Source: JBALVT01 sp036961345
GTDB taxonomy: Bacteria > Pseudomonadota > Gammaproteobacteria > Pseudomonadales > Halieaceae
Length of the DNA: 21,573 nucleotides
Assembly (NCBI GenBank): GCA_036961345.1
Contig: JBALVT010000057.1
Span: forward strand, 1 to 21,573
Direction of reading: 5' to 3'
Part shown: piece by piece, positions 14,937-21,573 of the stretch
Numbering within the stretch: the first letter of the stretch is position 1
How the letters are laid out: the number at the start of each line of letters is the position of its first letter
Position numbers and translations under genes: made by a program
The notes under the pieces: generated by a model
What the model was told of the DNA's origin: nothing
The model's database searches: none
Seen by the model: only the letters and a program-made list of their open reading frames with translations

Positions 14937-16667
14937 ATGACCGCACAGACTCAGAACAAGGCCGGTAATTCCGTAACTCGTCAGGCACGTAAAGTTAAGT
15001 CTGAGCGCGCCATGAATCAGGCGGCCGAGGGTGTCGTAGGCTTGAGCCCTCTGGTGGGAGTGCGCAGTGAGGACATCTCTGATGCGGTTAAAACTACGGT
15101 ACGTCAGATTGCCAAGCAGCCCCTGATTGCGGCCAAGCATACTCTGGGCTATGCGGGGAAGCTGGTGGATGTTGTTGCCGGTATAAGTGATTACAGTCTG
15201 TCACGCAAAGACAAACGCTTTGCTGACACAAGCTGGAGCGATAGCGCTGTTTTCAGCCGATTGCTGCAGGGATATCTCGCCCTGGATGAGTCCTGTTCCG
15301 AATGGATTGATGAACTTGACCTGGACGATATGAACGAGCGAAAGGCGCGTTTTGTGATGGACATACTCACCGACAGCGTGGCACCGACCAACTCGCTGTT
15401 GACGAATCCTTCGGCGTTGAAAAAAGCCAGGGCTACTCGTGGGGGCAGTCTGGTACAGGGCGTTCGCCACGCAGTTGAGGACTATCGTCACAACAATGGT
15501 ATGCCCGCCCAGGTAGATAAAACGCAGTTTGAAGTTGGCGAGAACCTCGCGACAACTGAAGGTTCGGTTGTATTTCGCAATGAAATACTGGAGTTGATTC
15601 AGTATCAACCACGCACAAGCAAGGTGTCTCAAAGGCCTCTTTTGGTGGTACCGCCGCAAATCAACAAGTTTTACGTGTTTGATCTCTCTCCCGAGAAAAG
15701 CATGTTTAAATTTCTTGTGGAGCAGGGCTTGCAACTATTTGCAGTAAGCTGGCGAAACCCCACAGCAGAGCAACGGCACTGGGGTATGGATGACTACATC
15801 CAGTCGCTGTCCGATGCTATCGAGGCAATTCAGGCGATCACCGGTCAGCCCAGTATCAACCTGATGGGGGCGTGTTCGGGTGGGATCACAGCCTCAATTC
15901 TTGCAGGCTATATGGCGGCGGCCGGGAAGGACACTATTAACAGCCTGACCACGCTGGTCTGTGTTTTGAGCCAGCATCAGGAGGATTCCGACATCACACT
16001 GTTTGCCAACAATCAGGGTATCGAAAATGCACGTCGTAGTTCGCAAAAGAAGGGCGTGCTTGACGGTAAAGAGCTCGCCAAGGTCTTCAACTGGATGCGA
16101 CCGAATGATTTGATCTGGAATTACGTGGTGAATAACTACCTGTTGGGAAATTCTCCGCCAGCGTTTGATATTCTGTATTGGAACAACGATACAACCTGCT
16201 TGCCCGCGCAGCTGCACAGCGATTTTCTCGACCAGTTACAGGCTGATCCGCTGGTAACGGCGGGCGATTTAACCGTTCTGGACAAGCCGATCGACTTGAC
16301 GAGTCTGGCCTGCGACAAATATATGGTGGCCGGGGTAACTGACCACATTACGCCCTGGCACGCCTGCTATCGAAGCACCCAGTTTATGACGGGCGATATA
16401 CGATTCATTCTGAGTAATTCCGGACATATTCAGGCGCTGGTGAATCCCCCGGGCAATGCCAGGTCGACCTATTTTTCGAACGATGAACAGCCTGCCTCCC
16501 ACGAAGAATGGTTGGACGGTGCCGAGCAAATAATGGGAACCTGGTGGGACGACTGGGCATCCTGGTTGTTAAAGCGCTCTGGACGCAAGATAAATGCGCG
16601 TAAGACTTTGGGTAAAAAGGGCGTCTTTGAGCCGATGGAAGCGGCACCTGGCACCTATGTCTACTAG
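14937..16667 (+). CDS. phaC: Class II poly(3-hydroxyalkanoate) synthase
   Basis: PhaC polymerises (R)-3-hydroxyacyl-CoA into storage polyester on granule surfaces. The 576-residue protein matches the single-subunit Pseudomonas-type class II enzymes (about 560 residues). It has the lipase-like box GACSGG with catalytic Cys313, Asp469 in VAGVTDHITPW and His497 in NSGHIQALVNPP, all intact. The N-terminal PhaC_N region and the VVPPQINKFYVFDLSP stretch are typical. ATG 14937 is preferred because AAGGAG stands just upstream; a TTG at 14898 would add 13 residues and swallow that site. phaZ follows after 13 bp. Unlike the Pseudomonas pha locus there is no phaC2, phaD, phaF or phaI nearby. Class II assignment predicts medium-chain monomers (C6-C14), consistent with the AlkK-like ligase next door. 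Confidence 0.95.
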   Translation: MTAQTQNKAGNSVTRQARKVKSERAMNQAAEGVVGLSPLVGVRSEDISDAVKTTVRQIAKQPLIAAKHTLGYAGKLVDVVAGISDYSLSRKDKRFADTSWSDSAVFSRLLQGYLALDESCSEWIDELDLDDMNERKARFVMDILTDSVAPTNSLLTNPSALKKARATRGGSLVQGVRHAVEDYRHNNGMPAQVDKTQFEVGENLATTEGSVVFRNEILELIQYQPRTSKVSQRPLLVVPPQINKFYVFDLSPEKSMFKFLVEQGLQLFAVSWRNPTAEQRHWGMDDYIQSLSDAIEAIQAITGQPSINLMGACSGGITASILAGYMAAAGKDTINSLTTLVCVLSQHQEDSDITLFANNQGIENARRSSQKKGVLDGKELAKVFNWMRPNDLIWNYVVNNYLLGNSPPAFDILYWNNDTTCLPAQLHSDFLDQLQADPLVTAGDLTVLDKPIDLTSLACDKYMVAGVTDHITPWHACYRSTQFMTGDIRFILSNSGHIQALVNPPGNARSTYFSNDEQPASHEEWLDGAEQIMGTWWDDWASWLLKRSGRKINARKTLGKKGVFEPMEAAPGTYVY

Positions 16668-16680
16668 ATAAGGAACTAGC

Positions 16681-17493
16681 GTGAGTAAAACGGAAGAAGT
16701 GATTTTTCAGTATTTCAGGATTGAAGGAGTTCATATTCGCGCCGGAGTGAGCCGGCAGAAGGGCGATGCCTTGCCTTTACTCCTGTTCAACGGTATTGGC
16801 GCCAGCATGGAATTGTTACAGCCTTTTGTGGAAGAAATGCGCAACACTACGGTGATCTGGTATGACGCACCGGGCGCTGGAGAATCCCAGCCCCCAGCGC
16901 TTCCCTGGCGTCCTAAACATCATGCCAAGCTTGCGGCGAAGTTGCTGGATCGCCTGGGGTTTGACAAGGTAAACGTGCTGGGGATTTCCTGGGGTGGCAT
17001 GCTGGCACAGCAGTTTGCGAAGCAATTTTCTGCGCGTACTGAGCGGCTCGTGCTGGCGGCTACGAGTCCCGGCCACCTGATGGTGCCTGCCAGACTATCC
17101 GTACTGGTGCGAATGTCTAATCCACTGCGGTATTTTGCACCGGAATACATGCAGAGCATCGCGCCAAAAATTTATGGTGGGTCTTTGCGTACGAATAAGC
17201 TGCGGGCCAAAGAGCATGCCAGCAAAATGAAACCCCCCAGTATTAAGGGCTATTATTTCCAGATTTTGTCCCTGGTGGGTTGGAGCAGTTTGCCCTGGTT
17301 GCACAAGCTTAAACAACCGACGTTGATACTAGCGGGTGACGATGATCCTATTATTCCCATGGCGAATGCTAGGATTATGGCTGCCAGGATCCCCAACTGT
17401 CGTTTGCAGGTCGTCGATTGTGGGCATCTTTTTCTGCTGACACGAGCGAAGGTTTTGGCGCCGCAAATTGAAGCGTTTTTCGATTCCAACTGA
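16681..17493 (+). CDS. phaZ: Intracellular mcl-PHA depolymerase
   Basis: PhaZ hydrolyses stored medium-chain PHA inside the cell. The 270-residue alpha/beta hydrolase closely follows Pseudomonas PhaZ: LLLFNGIGA at the oxyanion region, GISWGG with nucleophile Ser103, LAGDDDPIIP with the acid Asp222, and CGHLFLLTRA with His249. The stretches PKIYGG and GYYFQI also fit. It starts with GTG 16681 after an AAGGA site, 13 bp after phaC, so the two form an operon. The protein is slightly shorter than the Pseudomonas enzyme at the C-terminus. It ends 11 bp before the convergent carrier gene, with no clear terminator between them. Confidence 0.93.
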   Translation: MSKTEEVIFQYFRIEGVHIRAGVSRQKGDALPLLLFNGIGASMELLQPFVEEMRNTTVIWYDAPGAGESQPPALPWRPKHHAKLAAKLLDRLGFDKVNVLGISWGGMLAQQFAKQFSARTERLVLAATSPGHLMVPARLSVLVRMSNPLRYFAPEYMQSIAPKIYGGSLRTNKLRAKEHASKMKPPSIKGYYFQILSLVGWSSLPWLHKLKQPTLILAGDDDPIIPMANARIMAARIPNCRLQVVDCGHLFLLTRAKVLAPQIEAFFDSN

Positions 17494-17504
17494 TTTTTCC
17501 AGAA

Positions 17505-17798
17505 TCATTCACTGTAACTGAGGGTAAAGCTTGTCTGTGCCTCCAGACCATCGAAATCTCTGGCTACCACTCGTATGGTCAGGCTGCCGCTGGAATTTGA
17601 CGGTGGCGCAAATCTGAATGTCCGATTGAAACTGTCAAATTTCACCCAGGTCGGTAGTCGTTCTTCGGGCGACAGAAATGCCTGATATTTCAGCGCATCG
17701 CCCACGTCGGGATCGATGAACGTATTGCGGTCGAGTTGCAGTTCGCTGGATTCCCCCGACTTGATCGACAAATCCAGCAATGGAGATCCGAGGATGGG
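17505..17798 (-). other. Cadherin-like (CADG/He_PIG) domain region of the carrier fusion
   Basis: This stretch codes for residues ~447-543. The order of landmarks, PP start, DPDVGD, LPTWVKFD, NRTFRF, then a D-x-D-G strand pair, is that of dystroglycan-type cadherin-like modules. The RTF segment reads FRFAPP where most modules have FSGTP. Only one module is present, without a preceding linker repeat. Confidence 0.75.
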
Positions 17799-19136
17799 TG
17801 GCATGTTCCCCAGACTTTCTCGTGTATTGGTTCTATACCTGCGCGCAATGCCTATCGATATAATGAGTAACAACACGGCCAGGAATATATTTATGGTCAC
17901 AAATCCGAGTGTTCCCAGTCCGATTACCGCGCTGAATAAAAAGACCAGGCCGCCGGAAAGGACATCGCCTGTGCGAAAGAAAAACGTATCAATGGTATGT
18001 TTGCCAACGTATTTTTCGTCGCGGCTTACAGGTAGAAACAGCGCGTGACGGGAGGTCGTTCCAAGCGAATAATTTACGCTGTTTTCGAAAATCATGGCAG
18101 ATCGCACAACCGCCAGTACGGGTATTAGTGCAATCAGGCTGTAGTTGATAATCATCACGATGGGCAGTACACAGATGGCACCCGCCACGCCAATGCGATC
18201 GAAGATCTTTGCGACCAAAAAGAGCTGTATGCCAAAGCTGAGCAGTGTAACCAGGAAAAAGTACCGGGAATAAAACTGGGTAATGTAATCGCCCGTGGCA
18301 CTAGCGGAATTCGCCATAGAGCTGACGACATCAGCTTGCGATTTAACATACGATGCTAAAACGTATTCGCCATTGGTATTGATCAGGTTGAGAACAATCA
18401 CAAATGCCGCAATACGCAACAGGTAGGCATTTCGCCAGATCATGACAAACCCGGCGACAAGCACATCCGGCATTTCGCTAACCGCCTGGGTTTCAAGCGC
18501 GCGCGACTCGGGCAGTATGCGATTTTCAACACGCTGGCAGAGCATCCAGGGCAATAGCAAAATGGCCGCAGCTGAAAACATTACGCCACCGTGGCCTAGT
18601 TGTTGGTCGAGATAGCTCGCTGAACCAGAGCCCAGCAACGCTCCAAGCGCACTCGCCGCCGCAATCAGTGGAAAGATTCTCTGTCCGGCCTTGACGTTAA
18701 AAAGATCTGCGGCAAAAGCCCAGAACAGGGCGAGGGTGACCACGGAAAATATCCCCAGCCAGATATAAAAGGCAATACCGATATGCCAGCCGGCGTGATA
18801 AGCCGCGCCAAAAGTGACGAGGCAAATACCAAAGAACATCAGGGTGTGGCGGAAAAGGTGGTTTTTGGCCTCCAGTGAGCTCAATTTTTTATAGGATTTG
18901 GCAAACACGGGCACTACGAAAAACATCAGAATAACTGCTTGAGCGGCTGTGGTATAAGCCTTCAATTCCGCCGAACCCTCAGCCAGAATCATGGGTTCGC
19001 GAATGACCTTAAGCAGGTAGTAGGCATACATGAGTGCAAAGGACTGCCAACATAGTGAGATAGCAGCGGTGCCCTCACCGGCGCGCAAAGTGGTAAATAG
19101 AGACAAGAATCGCTCGGTGCTTGTAAATTTCGTCAT
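17505..19136 (-). CDS. ATP/ADP-translocase-like carrier fused to a cadherin-like domain
   Basis: Residues 1-435 of this 543-residue protein form a polytopic carrier of the NTT/COG3202 branch. Characteristic blocks are YYLLKVIREPMIL (39-51), FWAFAADLFNVKAGQRIFPLIAA (from 138) and SRHALFLPVSRDEKYVGKHTID (from 362). Residues ~447-543 are a different fold, a cadherin-like/dystroglycan-type (CADG, He_PIG) beta domain, recognisable from FIDPDVGDALKYQA (473-486), LPTWVKFDSFNRTFRF (494-509) and IRVVARDFDGLEAQTSFTLS (521-540). Such domains normally occur in secreted adhesins and bind calcium. The last membrane helix is followed by ARRYRTNTR, so the positive-inside rule puts the domain in the cytoplasm, contrary to expectation. 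The gene starts 59 bp after the hydrolase stop. Substrate unknown. Confidence 0.82.
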   Translation of the reverse strand: MTKFTSTERFLSLFTTLRAGEGTAAISLCWQSFALMYAYYLLKVIREPMILAEGSAELKAYTTAAQAVILMFFVVPVFAKSYKKLSSLEAKNHLFRHTLMFFGICLVTFGAAYHAGWHIGIAFYIWLGIFSVVTLALFWAFAADLFNVKAGQRIFPLIAAASALGALLGSGSASYLDQQLGHGGVMFSAAAILLLPWMLCQRVENRILPESRALETQAVSEMPDVLVAGFVMIWRNAYLLRIAAFVIVLNLINTNGEYVLASYVKSQADVVSSMANSASATGDYITQFYSRYFFLVTLLSFGIQLFLVAKIFDRIGVAGAICVLPIVMIINYSLIALIPVLAVVRSAMIFENSVNYSLGTTSRHALFLPVSRDEKYVGKHTIDTFFFRTGDVLSGGLVFLFSAVIGLGTLGFVTINIFLAVLLLIISIGIARRYRTNTRESLGNMPPILGSPLLDLSIKSGESSELQLDRNTFIDPDVGDALKYQAFLSPEERLPTWVKFDSFNRTFRFAPPSNSSGSLTIRVVARDFDGLEAQTSFTLSYSE

Positions 19137-19169
19137 AGGGGCTGATTAGATTCCTGAGTTTTATTTTTT

Positions 19170-19199
19170 ATTATAGATGCTATTGCTCAAAGCTGTTAC
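19170..19199 (-). promoter_or_regulatory. Possible promoter for the carrier-cadherin gene
   Basis: Read on the minus strand, a perfect TATAAT (19170-19175) lies 18 bp after GTAACA (19194-19199), which matches the -35 consensus at four of six bases. It overlaps the hydrolase stop codon and would start transcription about 30 bases before the carrier ATG. The gene could therefore be transcribed independently of the hydrolase. Confidence 0.4.
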
Positions 19200-20194
19200 C
19201 TGCGGGCCACGCTGCCTTGGAATAAGCCGTCCAGCCAGTCGCTGATACGCTCGGCAGTTCTACCGTCATCAATTAGCGAAAGGTGTGTTGCCCCGCCAAT
19301 AACTTCCACTGTGGCCCGGGGTGCATGGACACGAAACAGGGGTGAAAATTCCTGTGCATAAAATGCCTCATCTTCAGCGCCGACCAGAACCAGGATCGGC
19401 TTTGTATTGTGCTGCAAATCTGCCGCAAAATCCTGCGGCGCAAAGGATTCGTTCAGGCGATAACTATAACTTTGCAGCTGCAGAGCGTCGTTCATTTTCT
19501 GTGGTCGATTGAAGAACAGTACGGCTTGAGAATTTAATCGGGTGATGCCGACATTATTCAACATGCTGAGGCCGGCGTAACGGCCTTTTGCCACCTGTAC
19601 CCAGCCGCCTGAATTTGGCCTTGTAGTGGCTGCTTTGTAACTCAAATACGGGGCCAGTAAAAGATAAGCGTCGTAGGCAGGAAGGTCGCCGCCGCTATAT
19701 TTCAGGGCGAGGCCGCCTCCGGAGGAGTGTCCGCCCAAAACCAGCCGAGCATTTGGGTATGTTGATTTCAAATGTTTGTGAAGCGCCTCCAGGTCGTCTT
19801 CATATTGCCCCAGGTAATCGACATCACCAGGCTTGGACAACATCGATAGCCCATGGCCTCGTAAATCCGGGAGAATCACCGTGGCATCCAATTTGCGACC
19901 TAGCTGTTGCGCCAGGCCCTGAAGATAACGCCCTTCGCTACCTGATCCGTGCAGCAGTGCAATCACCAGGTTTTGTTCGCCGAGAATAGACCTGAAGGTT
20001 ATCTTCTTTCCGTCTTTGCCCGAAAACTGCTCCAGTTGAAAATCAGGATGGTCCATCGGCCGTTCAGACAGTGCAGAAAAATCCAAACTCTTGGCAGGGT
20101 GCTCTCGCTGTACCGGGAAAAGACTAAGGGACATGGCGATGATCAGGTAGATTACCGGGCTAATACACACGCTGAAGATGATTTTGCGGGTCAC
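19196..20194 (-). CDS. Membrane-anchored alpha/beta hydrolase (lysophospholipase-like)
   Basis: The 332-residue protein begins with a hydrophobic segment (~5-27) that is a signal anchor or signal peptide, so it probably acts at or outside the inner membrane. The hydrolase fold is complete: oxyanion HGSG (82-85), DLRGHG (110-115), nucleophile Ser157 in GHSSGG, acid Asp275 in GAEDEAF, and His304 in GATHLS. It resembles serine aminopeptidase/monoacylglycerol-lipase-type enzymes. The start is GTG 20194 with no strong ribosome site; ATG at codon 21 is less likely because it would cut the hydrophobic segment. A 101-bp gap separates it from the oxidoreductase gene upstream on the same strand. Substrate unknown, esters or lipids are likely. 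Confidence 0.85.
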   Translation of the reverse strand: MTRKIIFSVCISPVIYLIIAMSLSLFPVQREHPAKSLDFSALSERPMDHPDFQLEQFSGKDGKKITFRSILGEQNLVIALLHGSGSEGRYLQGLAQQLGRKLDATVILPDLRGHGLSMLSKPGDVDYLGQYEDDLEALHKHLKSTYPNARLVLGGHSSGGGLALKYSGGDLPAYDAYLLLAPYLSYKAATTRPNSGGWVQVAKGRYAGLSMLNNVGITRLNSQAVLFFNRPQKMNDALQLQSYSYRLNESFAPQDFAADLQHNTKPILVLVGAEDEAFYAQEFSPLFRVHAPRATVEVIGGATHLSLIDDGRTAERISDWLDGLFQGSVARR

Positions 20195-20295
20195 TTTGAA
20201 CCACTGTTTAGACTGACTTCACGGTTTTGGGCTGGGATGCTGTGGACAACGCCATCATACATGGGTGTATTCCTGTGTGGACCGATTACGCTGAT

Positions 20296-21291
20296 CTATG
20301 CCTGTGGCAGCTTGGCCAATACTCCCTCAGTGTAAAGTTTAAGGCAATGCCACCCGCGTTCCAATGGCATGCCGCCAATCAAAGGGTGTATGACTGCAAA
20401 GAAATCGTCCCTGGTATTGTGACGCTCCAGGCATTCTTTGGGGCTTAGAATTTCATAGCGTTTCTCGTTGCGCAGAGCCTCGACGGAGTGACTCTCAAAC
20501 TCCAGTGGGCGGTCGAGTCCCTCGATCTTCCAGCTGCTGTACTCAGCCGCTTCGTTGAGGAAATGCGGGCCCAGTTCTTCCCAGGCGCGCTCTGGGTTTT
20601 CGTCTATAAACAATACAGAAAAATCAGCCGGTGGTGCGAAGGTGAACCCGTCCTTGCCATATCGGGCCAATTGCTCGTGGTAGTACGCTTCCAGAGCGGG
20701 GTCTGCCACTGGAGGGGCGAACGGCAGTCCCAGTCGTGCAGCCCGCCTTGCGGCCGGTTTGCTCATACCGCCAACCAGAAACATTGGGTGCGGCTGGCTA
20801 AAGGGTTTTGGCGTTACGTTGACCATTCTGCCCTGGTACTCAAAAGGTTGATCGGACCAGGCCAACAGCAAGGTTTCCAATACGTGGTCCATCCACTTTC
20901 CGCGCGTATCAAAGGGCTTGTTCATCGCATGATATTCCAGTTCGCGATATCCCATGCCGGCGATGAAGTTGAACCTGCCTTTACTCAGGATGTCTACAAT
21001 GGCGATGTCCTCTGCGAGCCGGATGGGGTCGTAAAGGGAAACCAACAGAGCCATCACCCCAATGTTTGCTTGTTCTGTTCGGGCGGCGATGGCTGCGGCC
21101 ATGGTTAGAGGAGAGGGCAGCCAGCCATTATCTGCGCAGTGATGTTCTTCAAGGTTAATGCTGGAAAACCCATTTTCGTCGGCGTATGCAGCCATGTCCA
21201 ACGCACACTGGTATCTCGCGGCCCTGGCGGCTGGGTCTGATTCTGTGCCCGTGAGGTTGAGACGCAAATTGCTATTTGCGGCGGCACTCAC
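20296..21291 (-). CDS. Luciferase-like (LLM class) flavin-dependent oxidoreductase
   Basis: The 331-residue protein is a bacterial-luciferase-family flavin enzyme. Marks are FSSINLEEHHCADNG (42-55), the flavin-site stretch DILSKGRFNFIAGMGYRELE (100-119), and KPFSQPHPMFLVGGMSKPAA (162-181). Such enzymes use FMNH2 or F420H2 with O2 for monooxygenation or dehydrogenation; the substrate is not readable here. It begins with GTG 21291 whose bases overlap the stop of the upstream beta-lactamase-family gene (GTGA), so translation is coupled. No other in-frame start lies near. Family call is firm. Confidence 0.88.
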   Translation of the reverse strand: MSAAANSNLRLNLTGTESDPAARAARYQCALDMAAYADENGFSSINLEEHHCADNGWLPSPLTMAAAIAARTEQANIGVMALLVSLYDPIRLAEDIAIVDILSKGRFNFIAGMGYRELEYHAMNKPFDTRGKWMDHVLETLLLAWSDQPFEYQGRMVNVTPKPFSQPHPMFLVGGMSKPAARRAARLGLPFAPPVADPALEAYYHEQLARYGKDGFTFAPPADFSVLFIDENPERAWEELGPHFLNEAAEYSSWKIEGLDRPLEFESHSVEALRNEKRYEILSPKECLERHNTRDDFFAVIHPLIGGMPLERGWHCLKLYTEGVLAKLPQA

Positions 21292-21573
21292 GTGGCTTTG
21301 GCGAGAATGTTCGGTCTTGTAAAGCTGTTAAGGTCCAGGCCACGTTGAGAGTCTCTGGCCTTGGCACTCGCCAGGGCGGCGCCGCTAATACGCGCCGTAC
21401 GTGTATCACCAAAAGGTGATCCCATGCCGCTGTTAACAATCAGGGCAACCGACAGGTCCAGGCTAGGGTCTGCCCATGCGCCCGATCCACCAAAGCCAAA
21501 GTGACCGAAGGCTTGTTTTGGAAAACCCTGGGTTGTAGCGACACCGTGGTAGCCCAGGCGCCAGCGCATATCG
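21288..21573 (-). CDS. Beta-lactamase-family serine hydrolase, C-terminal end (cut by window edge)
   Basis: Only the last ~95 residues are inside the window. The segment FGHFGFGGSGAWADPSLDLS with the following LIVNSGMG is the usual C-terminal block of class C beta-lactamase/esterase-like proteins (COG1680, EstB type), where the H-x-G motif lines the active site. The Ser-x-x-Lys nucleophile would lie upstream, outside the window. The stop overlaps the oxidoreductase start by four bases. Hydrolysis of an ester is more likely than beta-lactam resistance, from family knowledge only. Confidence 0.82.
   Translation of the reverse strand, partial: DMRWRLGYHGVATTQGFPKQAFGHFGFGGSGAWADPSLDLSVALIVNSGMGSPFGDTRTARISGAALASAKARDSQRGLDLNSFTRPNILAKAT

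Noticed and set aside
15201..15734. 177-codon open frame on the minus strand
   Set aside because: It is antisense within phaC, whose catalytic residues and length are intact.
17484..17515. Terminator between phaZ and the convergent carrier gene
   Set aside because: Only a weak 5-bp AT-rich pairing (TGATT/AATCA) without a T-run was found; it does not support a call.
20488..21108. 206-codon open frame on the plus strand
   Set aside because: It is antisense to the luciferase-like gene and its product has no recognisable motifs; it reflects base composition of the real gene.

Overview
The window looks like the chromosome of an aerobic, probably marine, gammaproteobacterium. The evidence is a recA-recX pair under a gammaproteobacterial LexA box, a class II (Pseudomonas-type) PHA synthase next to a phaZ-type depolymerase, and an AlkK-like acyl-CoA ligase. 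No mobile element, tRNA, rRNA or CRISPR array was seen. Genus cannot be assigned from the sequence alone.

Layout, left to right. (1) 1-2052, minus strand: the N-terminal 684 residues of a molybdopterin oxidoreductase, cut by the window edge. (2) 2252-4758, plus: a translationally coupled pair, a GCS2-type carboxylate-amine ligase and an M14 aspartoacylase/succinylglutamate desuccinylase-like zinc hydrolase. (3) 4774-6579, plus: terminator, LexA-box promoter, recA, a hairpin-containing spacer, recX and its terminator. (4) 11940-6559, minus: a tight three-gene operon of an exported protein made of ~38-residue repeats, a transmembrane Hanks-type Ser/Thr kinase, and an ATP/ADP-translocase-like carrier with a C-terminal HEAT-type region. 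(5) 12138-17493: a medium-chain-length PHA module with an AlkK-like acyl-CoA ligase, an AraC-family regulator on the minus strand, phaC and phaZ. (6) 21573-17505, minus: the end of a beta-lactamase-family serine hydrolase, a luciferase-like flavin oxidoreductase, a membrane-anchored alpha/beta hydrolase, and a second ATP/ADP-translocase-like carrier fused to a cadherin-like (CADG/He_PIG type) domain.

How the parts may work together. In the PHA module the ligase would make medium-chain (3-hydroxy)acyl-CoA, PhaC would polymerise it and PhaZ would mobilise it. The promoters of the ligase and of phaC/araC both carry YTGTCCK direct repeats with 21-bp spacing, the usual geometry for AraC-family operators, so the regulator encoded between them may control both. 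The kinase operon looks like a self-contained envelope signalling unit: repeat protein outside, kinase across the membrane, carrier with a large cytoplasmic tail.

The strongest candidates for something undescribed are the 38-residue repeat protein with its kinase and carrier partners, the carrier-cadherin fusion, the PHA operator array, and the ligase/hydrolase pair upstream of recA.
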